From: Methylovorus mays
GTDB taxonomy: Bacteria; Pseudomonadota; Gammaproteobacteria; Burkholderiales; Methylophilaceae
Reading direction: 5' to 3'
Assembly: GCF_020531915.1 (NCBI RefSeq)
Contig: NZ_JAJAVG010000004.1
Location: 682,001-746,000, forward strand
Length of the DNA stretch: 64,000 bases
Position 1 is the first letter of the stretch. Each line of letters starts with the position of its first letter. Below are positions 26,987-34,986 of this stretch, piece after piece. The notes beneath the pieces were generated by a model. That model did not search any database and was not told the origin of the DNA. It was given only the letters and a program-made list of their open reading frames with translations. A program made the position numbers and the translations under genes.

Positions 26987-27265
26987 ATGAAACTTATTGT
27001 GAGCACGCTATGCAGCCTGATGCTGCTACTCGGCAGCCCATTTTCATTCGCAGAAACCAGTTCCGGCAATTCCGCCACCACAACACCGCCGGAGCAAATG
27101 GAAAAGCCACATGCCACGCACCAGAACTCCAAACAACATTCCCCGGATGGCGCAACAACGGGCAGCGAAAATGATATTCAAAAGCTGAAAAAGAAATCCG
27201 AAACGGAAAGCAAAGCCAACAAGTCACGTGACATGCAAAAGGAAAGTAGCGGTGGCAGCTATTAA
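26987..27265 (+). CDS. Small exported hydrophilic protein
   Basis: A 92-residue protein with an excellent GAAGGAGAT binding site. It has a signal peptide (MKLIVSTLCSLMLLLGSPFS then FAETS, cleavage after FAE or nearby). The mature part is low-complexity, rich in S, T, K, E, Q and N, without cysteines or hydrophobic core, so probably disordered in the periplasm or outside the cell. No family is recognised. A bidirectional terminator follows. Confidence 0.65.
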   Translation: MKLIVSTLCSLMLLLGSPFSFAETSSGNSATTTPPEQMEKPHATHQNSKQHSPDGATTGSENDIQKLKKKSETESKANKSRDMQKESSGGSY

Positions 27266-27328
27266 GGCAGGCTGAAAAACGGAAGGCCACCACCGCCAGC
27301 TCTCATCACAATGGGAGGGTGGCAAAAC

Positions 27329-27359
27329 AAAAAAGGCTCCTGCAAGGAGCCTTTTTTAT
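27329..27359. terminator. Bidirectional rho-independent terminator
   Basis: AAAAAAGGCTCC, a TGCAA loop, then GGAGCCTTTTTT. It lies between the convergent small exported gene and the PEP-CTERM gene. Confidence 0.93.
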
Positions 27360-27375
27360 TGATGCATGATGCCGA

Positions 27376-28158
27376 TCAAGCTTGCTTTTTAGCCTTGCGA
27401 CGAGCACTGAAGCCAACAGCGGCAATGCCTGCCATCATCATGGCGTAGGTCGATGGCTCGGGTACTGCCGAAATGCAATGCAGCACGTAGTCGGATTGGT
27501 TGTTGCAGCTACCGCTACCACAAAGACCCGTCACAGCGGTGAACGACAATCCACTCACTTGCTTGTTGCCGAAAGGATTGGCAATCGCCCACAACGCGCC
27601 TTCGCCGTAGCTGGCTTCGCTGATGTTGCTCACGGTGCCAGGACCAGACCAGGTAGCCGTCGTCAGACCAGTAGCCGTCAGGAAGTAATCGGCTGTTGAA
27701 CCATCCATGAAGGTGGCCGTGATCTTGGCGGTTTCGTTTACATCGCCGTACTCAGGACCATCAAACAGCAGACCCAGCGTGATGTTGGTGATGATGATGT
27801 CATTGGTGAAGGAAACATCAATTCTTTCGCCGATATCAATTTCACCAGACGTCTTGCCGGAAATACCTACCCCGGTATAGCCATCTTGAGTCTTTTTCTG
27901 GAATGTACCGCCGACAGCCGTGAAAGTCGCATCAGTATCCGGAATGAAGTTCTTGAAGGTTTGTGTAGTTTTGCCATCCTTGAAATCCGAACCGAAAATA
28001 CTGTTGTCAGGATCGCAAACAGAACAACCATCATGCGAAGTGCTGTACTTGCCGTCGCGGTCATGGTTGTCGCCCTTGCCATACTTGAAGCTGGTAGCAG
28101 AGGCGTTCAGGCTGAATACAGCCAGAGCGACCATCACGCCGATTTTGAATTTATTCAT
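27376..28158 (-). CDS. PEP-CTERM sorting domain protein
   Basis: An exported protein of 260 residues from the ATG at 28158, preceded by GGGGAAC. The signal peptide is MNKFKIGVMVALAVFSLNAS-A. The body is beta-rich with paired cysteines (DGCSVCDPD; LCGSGSCNNQ) and a late Cys. The C-terminus is a full PEP-CTERM signal: VPEPSTYAMMMAGIAAVGF, then SARRKAKK. Exosortase would cleave at this signal and release or anchor the protein in exopolysaccharide-producing bacteria; no exosortase gene is in the window. Tandem palindromes upstream suggest dedicated regulation. Confidence 0.88.
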   Translation of the reverse strand: MNKFKIGVMVALAVFSLNASATSFKYGKGDNHDRDGKYSTSHDGCSVCDPDNSIFGSDFKDGKTTQTFKNFIPDTDATFTAVGGTFQKKTQDGYTGVGISGKTSGEIDIGERIDVSFTNDIIITNITLGLLFDGPEYGDVNETAKITATFMDGSTADYFLTATGLTTATWSGPGTVSNISEASYGEGALWAIANPFGNKQVSGLSFTAVTGLCGSGSCNNQSDYVLHCISAVPEPSTYAMMMAGIAAVGFSARRKAKKQA

Positions 28159-28228
28159 GATTTTCGTTCCCCGTGTTGTTGAATGATTGTTGGAAGCCAT
28201 TCTAGGGAACGAGCGATAAGGCGACCAT

Positions 28229-28258
28229 TGTACCGTGGTACACCTGTACTTCAGTACA
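28229..28258 (-). promoter_or_regulatory. Tandem TGTAC-GTACA palindromes, probable operator
   Basis: TGTACCGTGGTACA (28229-28242) and TGTACTTCAGTACA (28245-28258) are both 6-2-6 inverted repeats, their centres 16 bases apart. They lie 70-100 bases ahead of the PEP-CTERM gene. The second, with flanks ACCTGTACTTCAGTACAAT, loosely resembles a lux-type box; other dimeric regulators are equally possible. Confidence 0.55.
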
Positions 28259-28309
28259 ATACGACACCTGGCGAATTATTTACTGCCACGCGCCAAGGCG
28301 CAGTGCAGC

Positions 28310-28837
28310 TTAGTTAGCACCTTCAATTTTCAAGAGACGATCCTTTACTACCTGAGCCAGATTGGCCGCTGTGCGTATGGTCGTGTTGCGATCCGTCCAG
28401 GAGCTTTCCAGTTGCGAGGATTTGGACATGAGCACCTGATGGGTTTTGATATCCACCAGCAGCACCCGCGGGTAAACAAAGAGATAAGTAGGCTTCAACG
28501 CCACGCCAATCAGCAGATAGTCTGCTCCGCTCCCCTCCGCCAGCCGCGCTGCATTCTCGACATTGTTGTAAAGATAGGTGGCGGACTGGCTCGCCATGGC
28601 CGCCGTGATCGCTGCATTTGGCGGGACAAGGTCAATACCCTTCTCGGCAAGCTTCTCATGAAATGCCGACGATAAAAGCGCAATGCGCTCCAGTTCTTCC
28701 GGAGCATTCGGAATATCCGTCATATCATTCAGCTGAAAATCCAGCGCCATGACCTTGGGGCGAGGCTCTGCCTGGGCGCTGCTAACGGAAAGGCTGATAC
28801 AACAGCACAAGCCGAGGACAGTCAAAAAACGCTTCAT
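28310..28837 (-). CDS. Exported DUF2380 domain protein
   Basis: A 175-residue periplasmic protein. A signal peptide (VLGLCCCISLSVSSAQA) precedes a compact alpha/beta domain with VMALDFQLNDMTD, LEKGIDLVPPNAAI-like, GADYLLIGVALKPTYLFVYP and RVLLVDIKTHQVLMSKSSQLE. The end (NTTIRTAANLAQVVKDRLL) is typical of DUF2380, a family seen near periplasmic redox or transport genes whose role is not established. Nearest co-directional neighbour upstream is chrA, 127 bases away. Confidence 0.8.
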   Translation of the reverse strand: MKRFLTVLGLCCCISLSVSSAQAEPRPKVMALDFQLNDMTDIPNAPEELERIALLSSAFHEKLAEKGIDLVPPNAAITAAMASQSATYLYNNVENAARLAEGSGADYLLIGVALKPTYLFVYPRVLLVDIKTHQVLMSKSSQLESSWTDRNTTIRTAANLAQVVKDRLLKIEGAN

Positions 28838-28964
28838 GTGGGAATACCTTAAGAAGTAACTGCGATGGAAAAACGAGGAGACAGGTGCTTACCTTGCTAG
28901 GACTGCGCTGAAGGATATAGGTTGCGCCTCACCGCAACAAACCCCGCTGACAGTCCCCAGCGGA

Positions 28965-30326
28965 TCAGGACGACGCGAGCTTCAGGCACATGCCCAGCAG
29001 GCCTGATGTCAGGATGACCGGTATGACGCCGACCTTGAAACGAAAAATGGCGATAACAGCTGCCAGTGCCAGCATCACGGCAATCCAGTCTACCGTTGCA
29101 TCCAGCCCTTGTGGCCACATCACGTGATACGCAAAGAACACCGCCAGATTGACAATCACGCCGACCACCGCTGCCGTAATTGCCGAGAGCGGCGCGGTAA
29201 ATTTCAGCTTGCCATGGGTAGTCTCGATAAACGGCCCACCCAGCAGAATGAACACAAAGCTGGGCAGAAAGGTAAAAAAGGTCACTATGCCTGCCGCCAC
29301 AAACGCAGAAGCCACGGTGGCGCCAGCCCCGAACACCTCGCTTACCCATCCCCCCACAAAGCCGACAAAGGTCACCACCATGATGAGCGGCCCTGGCGTG
29401 GTCTCGCCCAATGCCAGGCCATCCATCATCTGCGGGACGGTAAGCCAGTGATAATGCTCCACTGCCCCCTGATAGACATAAGGCAAGGCCGCATACGCAC
29501 CACCAAAGGTCAGCAGTGCAGCTTTGGTAAAGAACCACCCCATCTGCGTATACGCCCCATGCCAGCCATACGCGGCAATGAGCCCACCCATGGCAAGCAG
29601 CCAGATGGCCAAACCAGTCAGCGCCACCTTCCAGAATCTGGCCCAGCTGAATATCGCATGTGTGGGGGCAGGCGTATGGTCATCAATCAGTGCGGGCCCC
29701 AAATTTCCCCCGCCAGAGCCATGGCTGCCCCCCACCTTAAAATATGTCGGAAAATAGTTGCCGCCCAGATAGCCGATCAGCCCGGCAGAAACAATAATCC
29801 AGGGGAACGACAGTTTGAGCACAAATATCGCCAGAAACGCCAGCACAGCAATGCTCCATAGCACCCGGTTTTTAAGGGTGCGCAGCCCTATGCGATATGC
29901 CGCAAACATCACAATCGCCACCACCGCAGGCTTGATCCCGTACAACACCCCCGCCACAGCAGGAACAGACCCATACGCCATGTAAATCCAGGCCAGACCC
30001 GTCAAAATGAAAAACGATGGCAGCACAAACAAACCACCGGCGACAATTCCGCCCCAGCTACGATGCATCAGCCAGCCGAGATAGGTCGCCAGCTGCTGCG
30101 CCTCCGGGCCGGGCAGCACCATGCAGTAATTCAAGGCATGCAAAAAACGCTGATCAGAAATCCAGCGTTTTTTCTCCACCAGATCGTGATGCATGATGGC
30201 AATCTGACCTGCGGGCCCGCCAAAACTGATAAACCCCAACTTGAGCCAATACCAGAACGCCTGCGCCAGAGAGACCGGCTGAGGCGCGGGAGTTGTGGGG
30301 TATACCGGAGTGGTTTTAGTGCTCAT
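28965..30326 (-). CDS. chrA: Chromate efflux transporter ChrA (two-domain type)
   Basis: A 453-residue inner-membrane protein with two homologous CHR halves. The first has FWYWLKLGFISFGGPAGQIA and LPGPEAQQLATYLGWLMH; the second has FFTKAALLTFGGAYAALPYV and LGETTPGPLIMVVTFVGFVGG. The FGGPxGQI and PGPEAQQ motifs are diagnostic. Family members export chromate, using the proton gradient. A region between the halves (GGSHGSGGGNLGPALIDDH) is a hydrophilic linker. No chromate regulator (ChrB) is adjacent, so expression control is unclear. Confidence 0.92.
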   Translation of the reverse strand: MSTKTTPVYPTTPAPQPVSLAQAFWYWLKLGFISFGGPAGQIAIMHHDLVEKKRWISDQRFLHALNYCMVLPGPEAQQLATYLGWLMHRSWGGIVAGGLFVLPSFFILTGLAWIYMAYGSVPAVAGVLYGIKPAVVAIVMFAAYRIGLRTLKNRVLWSIAVLAFLAIFVLKLSFPWIIVSAGLIGYLGGNYFPTYFKVGGSHGSGGGNLGPALIDDHTPAPTHAIFSWARFWKVALTGLAIWLLAMGGLIAAYGWHGAYTQMGWFFTKAALLTFGGAYAALPYVYQGAVEHYHWLTVPQMMDGLALGETTPGPLIMVVTFVGFVGGWVSEVFGAGATVASAFVAAGIVTFFTFLPSFVFILLGGPFIETTHGKLKFTAPLSAITAAVVGVIVNLAVFFAYHVMWPQGLDATVDWIAVMLALAAVIAIFRFKVGVIPVILTSGLLGMCLKLASS

Positions 30327-30418
30327 GCCACCTCAAGCCAGAGTCGAGCGTGTTTGAATGCAAGCCCACATGCGGGAGCCATTTCGTGCCTGGTCAGTGA
30401 GAAATCTGGCGACAACCA

Positions 30419-30787
30419 TCAATCCACATTCTGCCCAATACGCCAGAGAACACCCGCGGGGTCAGTCAGGCAAAAATCCCGCATGCCCCATGATTGCGTC
30501 TCCATCGGCCAGATCTTGACCGCGTATTTTTCCACGACACCGCTATCCTCAATATGGCGCCACCAGGCCTCCACATCCTCCACCAGAATATGCATCATGA
30601 AATTTTCAGCAAATCCTTCCGCACAATAATCCTGCAGCAGAAAGCTCACCCCTTCAAAATGAAAGTAGGCAACACCACCACCCTCGGAGGCCATGGTGAA
30701 CCCCATATCGGTATAAAACTGCTTCGACAAGGCAAAGTCTTTGGAAGGAACGAAGGCTTTGATTTCGGTAATGTGCAGATTGGACAT
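30419..30787 (-). CDS. VOC/glyoxalase superfamily protein
   Basis: A 122-residue cytoplasmic protein with the paired beta-alpha-beta-beta-beta pattern of the vicinal oxygen chelate fold: ITEIKAFVPSKDFALSKQFY then DMGFTMASEGGG, FEGVSFLLQDY, MMHILVEDVEAWWRHIEDSG and FCLTDPAGVLWRIGQ. The last element (DPaGvLW.i) is the usual C-terminal metal-ligand region, but here the ligand Glu/His is not obvious, so catalysis is uncertain. It may be a bleomycin-resistance-like binding protein. It ends 93 bases before chrA in the opposite reading sense of numbering, and follows tag on the same strand by 24 bases. Confidence 0.78.
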   Translation of the reverse strand: MSNLHITEIKAFVPSKDFALSKQFYTDMGFTMASEGGGVAYFHFEGVSFLLQDYCAEGFAENFMMHILVEDVEAWWRHIEDSGVVEKYAVKIWPMETQSWGMRDFCLTDPAGVLWRIGQNVD

Positions 30788-30811
30788 GATAAAAAATGAA
30801 TGTCTACAGGA

Positions 30812-31384
30812 TTAAGAAAGGTCTGATTTGCGGCAAAAGCACGTCGCCGCGTGATCGTTGACGATCCCCACGGCCTGCATCCAGGCATACACAATGGTTG
30901 GGCCCACGAACTTGAAGCCTTTTTTCTTCAACTCTTTTGAGATTCTTTCGGAGAGCGGCGAACTCGCGATCCAGCTTTGGCCATCGCCCTCTATCACCTT
31001 GCCGTCAGTAAACGACCAGCAAAACTCACTGAAACTTTCCCCACGGCTTTCCATTTCGCAGTAAATCTGCGCGCCTCGAATCGTCGCCTCGATCTTGGCC
31101 CTGGCGCGGATGATTCCGGCGTCTGCCATCAACCGCAAAATATCACTTTCCCCGTAGTGCGCGACCTTCGCCGGATCAAAGTGATCAAACGCCTTGCGGA
31201 AGGCCTCACGCTTGCGGAGCACAATGATCCAGGCCAAGCCTGCCTGAAAACCCTCGAGCATCAGCGTTTCCCACAACAGGCGCGAGTCCCGGATCGGGAT
31301 AGCCCACTCTGTATCGTGGTAGGTTTGCATCAGAGGGTCGCCTTCAGCCCACGAGCATCTGGTAATTAGTCCACTATCGGTCAT
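30812..31384 (-). CDS. tag: DNA-3-methyladenine glycosylase I
   Basis: A base-excision repair enzyme removing 3-methyladenine. The 190-residue protein has the family N-terminus (RCSWAEGDPLMQTYHDTEW), then LWETLMLEGFQAGLAWIIVLRKREAF in two overlapping helices, and the C-terminal YAWMQAVGIVNDHAATCFCR. The Cys and His in the first block and His and Cys in the last correspond to the Zn ligands of E. coli Tag. The usual EWG-x-P is EWAIP here. The ATG at 31384 starts closest to the family; one 39 bases upstream is also possible. The VOC gene follows by 24 bases. Confidence 0.92.
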   Translation of the reverse strand: MTDSGLITRCSWAEGDPLMQTYHDTEWAIPIRDSRLLWETLMLEGFQAGLAWIIVLRKREAFRKAFDHFDPAKVAHYGESDILRLMADAGIIRARAKIEATIRGAQIYCEMESRGESFSEFCWSFTDGKVIEGDGQSWIASSPLSERISKELKKKGFKFVGPTIVYAWMQAVGIVNDHAATCFCRKSDLS

Positions 31385-31651
31385 ATTTGCAGCATCCAGT
31401 TTGCTATCCTTTTGCCAGATCATGTTTCATTTGAAAATATTAAAAAGACATTAGCATTTCAAAGAAGCATATCCAAAATTTAAGGAGATGATTCGAAGAG
31501 GATAGTCCTTAGAGCATCGTCTTCAACATGGCCGCGATCCTTTGCTTGCATGTCAATCAAGATAATTGGACTACATGAGACATCAACATCAGTAACTTAT
31601 TATTTTTTATTGGTGTTACTGGACCATATTGGATGTCAGGAGATGATCAGA

Positions 31652-31727
31652 TGGTGCCCTCGACAGGAGTTGAACCTGTGACCCTTCGCTTAGGAGGCGA
31701 ATGCTCTATCCACTGAGCTACGAGGGC
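31652..31727 (-). tRNA. tRNA-Arg (anticodon CCT)
   Basis: The minus strand folds as a full 76-base cloverleaf with encoded CCA. The acceptor stem is GCCCTCG/CGAGGGC, the D arm GCTCAGTGGATAGAGC, the anticodon stem TTCGC/GCGAA with loop CTCCTAA, and the T arm ACAGG-TTCAACT-CCTGT. Anticodon CCT reads AGG. It lies between tag and the peroxiredoxin gene with no sign of integration. Confidence 0.96.
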
Positions 31728-31792
31728 AAGGGCGTTATTTTCGCACAAAAAACGTTGCAGGAAATTTGCAAATACAAAATCCCGGTCAGGCT

Positions 31793-31801
31793 TGTTATGA
31801 T
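31793..31801 (+). promoter_or_regulatory. Extended -10 promoter for peroxiredoxin gene
   Basis: TGTTATGAT fits an extended -10 (TGn-TATGAT). Transcription would start near 31808, ahead of the ATG at 31830 but after the alternative ATGs at 31797 and 31800, so it supports the later start. Confidence 0.4.
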
Positions 31802-31829
31802 GAAGATCTTTGTTTCGCGGGCTTTACCA

Positions 31830-32363
31830 ATGAAAATCCTTCTTGCGTCTGCTTTTGTGTTTTTCGGCTTTTTGCTTTACCGCTCGTTTGCCATGGCGAG
31901 CCCTTTGCCACAGGTGGGTCAGGCCGCGCCGCCTTTTTCGCTGACGGGCATCAAGGGCGATGCGCATCGCTTGCAGGATTATCAGGGGAGCTGGCTGGTG
32001 CTGTACTTCTACCCCAAGGATGACACACCGGGCTGCACCAAGGAGGCTTGCAGCTTTCGCGATGACATGGTGCAGCTGGAAAAGCTGGGGGCGAAGATTG
32101 TGGGGATCAGCGTGGACGACACCGAGTCGCACGCCAAGTTTGCAAAAAAGTACAACCTGCCGTTTCCACTGCTGTCAGATACTGATGGCAAAGTCGCCGC
32201 GAGTTATGGCGCGCTGACCAATCTGGGCATCATCAAAATCGCCAAGCGTTATACCTTCTTGATTAACCCTGAGGGCCAGATTGCCAAGGTCTATCAAAGC
32301 GTGGATACTTCGCGCCACTCGCAGGAAATTATCGATGACTTGCGCCAACTCAGCGCGCGGTAA
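31830..32363 (+). CDS. Exported peroxiredoxin, BCP/PrxQ type
   Basis: A 177-residue thiol peroxidase of the bacterioferritin-comigratory protein branch. An N-terminal hydrophobic segment (MKILLASAFVFFGFLLYRSF, AMA cleavage site) suggests export, unlike cytoplasmic Bcp. The core has PFSLTGIKGDAHRLQDYQG, FYPKDDTPGCTKEACSF with the peroxidatic Cys in PGCTKE and a resolving Cys five residues later, GISVDDTESHAKF and LLSDTDGKVAASYGA. It would detoxify peroxides in the periplasm. Starts at 31797 or 31800 would add a short leader; an extended -10 overlapping them favours 31830. Confidence 0.9.
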   Translation: MKILLASAFVFFGFLLYRSFAMASPLPQVGQAAPPFSLTGIKGDAHRLQDYQGSWLVLYFYPKDDTPGCTKEACSFRDDMVQLEKLGAKIVGISVDDTESHAKFAKKYNLPFPLLSDTDGKVAASYGALTNLGIIKIAKRYTFLINPEGQIAKVYQSVDTSRHSQEIIDDLRQLSAR

Positions 32364-32398
32364 CAGATTTGCCCACTCAAGCTAAAAGGAACCACTTC

Positions 32399-32626
32399 AT
32401 GAAAAAATTACTATTAGTCGCCATGCTGGCATCGCTTTCGGCATGCAGCACACCGAACGCGAAACCCAGCCGCGAATGGATCAGTGTGAACTGCAACGGC
32501 TTCTCGTCCTGGGACAAATGCAATGAAAAAGCCAAAGCTTATTGCCCCAACGGCTTTGATATTGGCAGCAAGGAAGAAAGCCTGATCGAGCAGAAACGCA
32601 TCATGCAGTTTGCCTGCAAGCCTTAA
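32399..32626 (+). CDS. Small lipoprotein
   Basis: A 75-residue protein with AAAAGGA about seven bases ahead of the ATG. The signal peptide MKKLLLVAMLASLSAC has a lipobox (LSAC), so the mature N-terminus is a lipid-anchored Cys. The mature part has four further cysteines in NCNGFSSWDKC, AYCPNGFDIG and MQFACKP, likely two disulfides. The pattern W-x-x-C-x-x-K-A-x-x-x-C-P-x-G-F recurs in small proteobacterial lipoproteins of unknown function. Its own terminator follows; possibly co-transcribed with the peroxiredoxin 35 bases upstream. Confidence 0.75.
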   Translation: MKKLLLVAMLASLSACSTPNAKPSREWISVNCNGFSSWDKCNEKAKAYCPNGFDIGSKEESLIEQKRIMQFACKP

Positions 32627-32644
32627 CGGGCCGGCCTGAAACGC

Positions 32645-32674
32645 AAAAGAGCCATCGATGATGGCTCTTTTTTT
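32645..32674. terminator. Bidirectional rho-independent terminator
   Basis: AAAAGAGCCATC and GATGGCTCTTTTTTT form a nine-pair stem with a three-base loop between the convergent lipoprotein genes. Confidence 0.92.
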
Positions 32675-32692
32675 ATGCCTTGCGCTGTCGTT

Positions 32693-33052
32693 TTACTTTT
32701 TGACGGGTGCCGGTACGCTGCAAGCGCTATAGGTATTTTCCGGCGTCACCATCAAGCTTGCCTCCTGCCCTTGAATGGTCAGGGTGGAAACGCCGTTGGT
32801 GAACGTGCTGCCTGATTTTGCCAGGGCAAATTCGCGCTCAGGCAAGATCACCCAGGCCGTGGCGCCGTTATCCAGCATGCGCACAAAGAATTTCTTGTTC
32901 TTTTCGCAGAAATAGGCCGTTGAGTTGGCGGGCGCGCCGGGCACGCTGGCCACTTCATCGGCACCAAATGGCCAGACCTTCATGCCGCCACATCCGTTCA
33001 GCATCAAAACAACCGCAGCAACCGCTAAAGACTTGTAATTCAGATTATTCAT
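32693..33052 (-). CDS. Lipoprotein with MliC-like domain
   Basis: A 119-residue lipoprotein: the signal MNNLNYKSLAVAAVVLMLNGC has a lipobox (LNGC). The mature domain reads AYFCEKNKKFFVRMLDNGAT, then AWVILPEREFALAKSGS and TFTNGVSTLTIQGQEASL, with Cys pairs at the ends (YFCEK and YSACSV). This matches the all-beta layout of MliC/PliC, inhibitors of C-type lysozyme, though the match is by pattern only. It would sit in the periplasm, attached to the outer membrane. Convergent with the small lipoprotein gene. Confidence 0.65.
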   Translation of the reverse strand: MNNLNYKSLAVAAVVLMLNGCGGMKVWPFGADEVASVPGAPANSTAYFCEKNKKFFVRMLDNGATAWVILPEREFALAKSGSTFTNGVSTLTIQGQEASLMVTPENTYSACSVPAPVKK

Positions 33053-33391
33053 AACCCCACCAGCACGTTAAAACCAAAGTCTGCCATATTGCCAGTTGCA
33101 CCCCGGGCTTACAAGCCAACAAAATGGCACGCGAACGGGGATTGGAGGATGAAAAGCATGGAAACAACGAGATTGCGGCCAGCAACAAACTGTCTGCCGG
33201 CCGCCGCTTTTGTGAGAAAGCTGACTCATCATAGGGACGAAAAACACGCCGAACAATCAAGGGTGACAAGAATTGTCGGCTGGGCATGCGCCCGCTGAGA
33301 CCGGCCCTCCCCATCGCTTTGTTCCTGTTGGTTGCCAAATTTGCTGCCTCCATGTCATCAAGCTTTCATGCCAGGTTTGTATGCTGGTGCC
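33053..33391. other. Gap without a recognisable gene
   Basis: About 340 bases between the divergent MliC-like and transglycosylase genes. It presumably holds their promoters. I see no RNA gene or clear hairpin in it. The transglycosylase start could extend to 33332 or 33368, which would shorten the gap slightly. Confidence 0.5.
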
Positions 33392-34015
33392 ATGGTCCAC
33401 GTCCCCACTTGCATTTGCCTGCTCTGGTTGTTGATACCTGCCTATGCGCAGGCCGATATCTACATGCAAAAAAATGACACTGAGGAAATTCACCTCACCA
33501 ATCTGGAAGCGCAAGCATCAGACCCCGCGAACACGTATGTGGTACTGGTCGCCGATGCAGAGTCCGGCCAGGCAAAGAACACGGCAAGCCCTGCAGCAAC
33601 TGCGCCGACAGCAAACCTGCCCTTTGCCGCGAGCGTCAGCCATGCCGCAAGGCTTACCTCGCTGGAGCCTGCCCTGCTGCATGCGGTCATGCATGTGGAA
33701 TCAAACGGCAACCGCCTCGCGGTATCGCCCAAAGGCGCCAGAGGCTTGATGCAGCTGATGCCTGCGACCGCCAGACGTTACGGCGTCACCAACAGTCTGG
33801 ACCCGGCGCAGAATGTGCTGGCAGCCGCCCAATACCTGCAATGGCTTAAGCAGCAATTTCATGGCGATACCTCTCTGATGCTGGCCGCCTACAATGCGGG
33901 GCCGCAAGCCGTCATCCGCCATGGCTACCGCGTGCCGCCTTATGCCGAAACCCAGCGCTATGTTCCCAGGGTATTGCGCAAATATCGCCAGTTGCAGGAT
34001 AGCCTGGGCAATTGA
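33392..34015 (+). CDS. Lytic transglycosylase (SLT domain)
   Basis: A 207-residue exported protein. The ATG at 33392 places a signal peptide (VHVPTCICLLWLLIPAYAQA) at the N-terminus. The C-terminal half is a goose-type SLT domain: LEPALLHAVMHVESNGN carries the catalytic Glu, then AVSPKGARGLMQLMPATARR, NVLAAAQYLQWLKQQF and MLAAYNAGPQAV, and a final YPRVL-like stretch. It would cleave peptidoglycan in the periplasm. It is convergent with the type II secretion operon, and dedicated transglycosylases often open the wall for such envelope-spanning machines, so a link is plausible. Earlier starts at 33332 and 33368 are possible. Confidence 0.88.
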   Translation: MVHVPTCICLLWLLIPAYAQADIYMQKNDTEEIHLTNLEAQASDPANTYVVLVADAESGQAKNTASPAATAPTANLPFAASVSHAARLTSLEPALLHAVMHVESNGNRLAVSPKGARGLMQLMPATARRYGVTNSLDPAQNVLAAAQYLQWLKQQFHGDTSLMLAAYNAGPQAVIRHGYRVPPYAETQRYVPRVLRKYRQLQDSLGN

Positions 34016-34067
34016 ACATCGCACACTGCGCTGCCAGGAGACATTCACCCGCGCCATGATCGCGGGA

Positions 34068-34562
34068 TTACGGCTTGGAAAATCCGATTTGCGGCGTCTC
34101 CGGTTCCAGCAGCTCCTGACCGAATACCCACTTGCGATAGCTGCTGGCGCCTTTGAACCCACGATCATCCGGCGCAAACCCGGCCTGCTTGACAGGTTTA
34201 TCGCGCGACAGGCTGTAAATGCCGATAATGCGGCCCTGCTGCCGGATCAGCCCCCACTCCGCACTGCCCGTGATGGGATCATCGTACCGCTTGCGCAAAT
34301 GACGCTTGATGTTGGGGTAGCGTTTATCCAGCAAAAGATCATCCAGACTGGCCGGATAGACTGGCGGGCCAGTCGGATTGGCCGCCTGGTAGCTGGCAAT
34401 CGCCGCGCGGTACTGATGCCCGACAAACAACAGCTGTTTTTCTTTTTCTGCGCGTAGCTGCTGATGCCAGCGCATGCCGACTGCCGCCAGGCCCACCCCC
34501 GCAATCGCGATCATGAGCAGCAAGCCGATATAGCTGAATCCGCGCTGATCAACCATCCCCAT
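34068..34562 (-). CDS. Pseudopilin-like protein, last gene of T2SS operon
   Basis: A 164-residue type II secretion pseudopilin-like protein. From the ATG at 34562 (AGAGG six bases upstream) it begins MGMVDQRGFSYIGLLLMIAI, a short basic leader and hydrophobic helix with GFSYIGLL replacing the usual GFTLIEL: the +5 Glu is missing. It also has SLDDLLLDKRYPNIKRHLRK and DPITGSAEWGLI. The lack of Glu5 suggests a tip or minor pseudopilin. It begins four bases after the stop of the preceding pseudopilin gene. Confidence 0.75.
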   Translation of the reverse strand: MGMVDQRGFSYIGLLLMIAIAGVGLAAVGMRWHQQLRAEKEKQLLFVGHQYRAAIASYQAANPTGPPVYPASLDDLLLDKRYPNIKRHLRKRYDDPITGSAEWGLIRQQGRIIGIYSLSRDKPVKQAGFAPDDRGFKGASSYRKWVFGQELLEPETPQIGFSKP

Positions 34563-34566
34563 GCCT

Positions 34567-34986
34567 CTACCAGTCGGCATAGGCCGTTCCGTCGCGCGCG
34601 GTGCCCGGCGCGCCACTCCTGATGTCATACACGGCGCTGTCACTGTTCGCCTCCACGCCATTCACATTCAGCTCGGGCGCGATCAGCACCCAGGTCTCGC
34701 GGGAACCGGTGATCGGATCTGGTGGCACGGCGCGAATGTAATGCTTGCTGACCAGCTCTTCCAGCGAACGAGGATACCGCTCGTGGTCTCCGTAAAACTT
34801 GTCGATCGCCTCGCGCATGATGTTGAGGTCCTGTCGCAGCGTGGATTCCCGGGCCTTGTCCACACTATGAAAATAGCGCGGTACGGCAATCGCGATCAGC
34901 AAGGCGACGATGGTCATCACCACCATCAGTTCGATCAGGGTAAAACCCTTGCCAGGCTTGCGGCCACCAAGGCATTTACCAGTCAC
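34567..34986 (-). CDS. GspG-like pseudopilin
   Basis: A 139-residue pseudopilin. I choose the GTG at 34986, overlapping the previous gene by 11 bases; it gives a short leader before the prepilin peptidase site GKGFTLIELMVVMTIVALL. The body has LRQDLNIMREAIDKFYGDHE, YPRSLEELVSKHYIRAVPPD and PITGSRETWVLI, the calcium-loop-bearing layout of GspG. The P-x-D-P-I-T-G phrase is shared with the next gene, suggesting duplication. Longer ATG starts run far into the preceding gene and are unlikely. Confidence 0.82.
   Translation of the reverse strand: MTGKCLGGRKPGKGFTLIELMVVMTIVALLIAIAVPRYFHSVDKARESTLRQDLNIMREAIDKFYGDHERYPRSLEELVSKHYIRAVPPDPITGSRETWVLIAPELNVNGVEANSDSAVYDIRSGAPGTARDGTAYADW

Noticed and set aside
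34048-34066. CCCGCG/CGCGGG hairpin after the pseudopilin and transglycosylase genes
   Set aside because: No T run; six pairs only. May aid termination but cannot be called.
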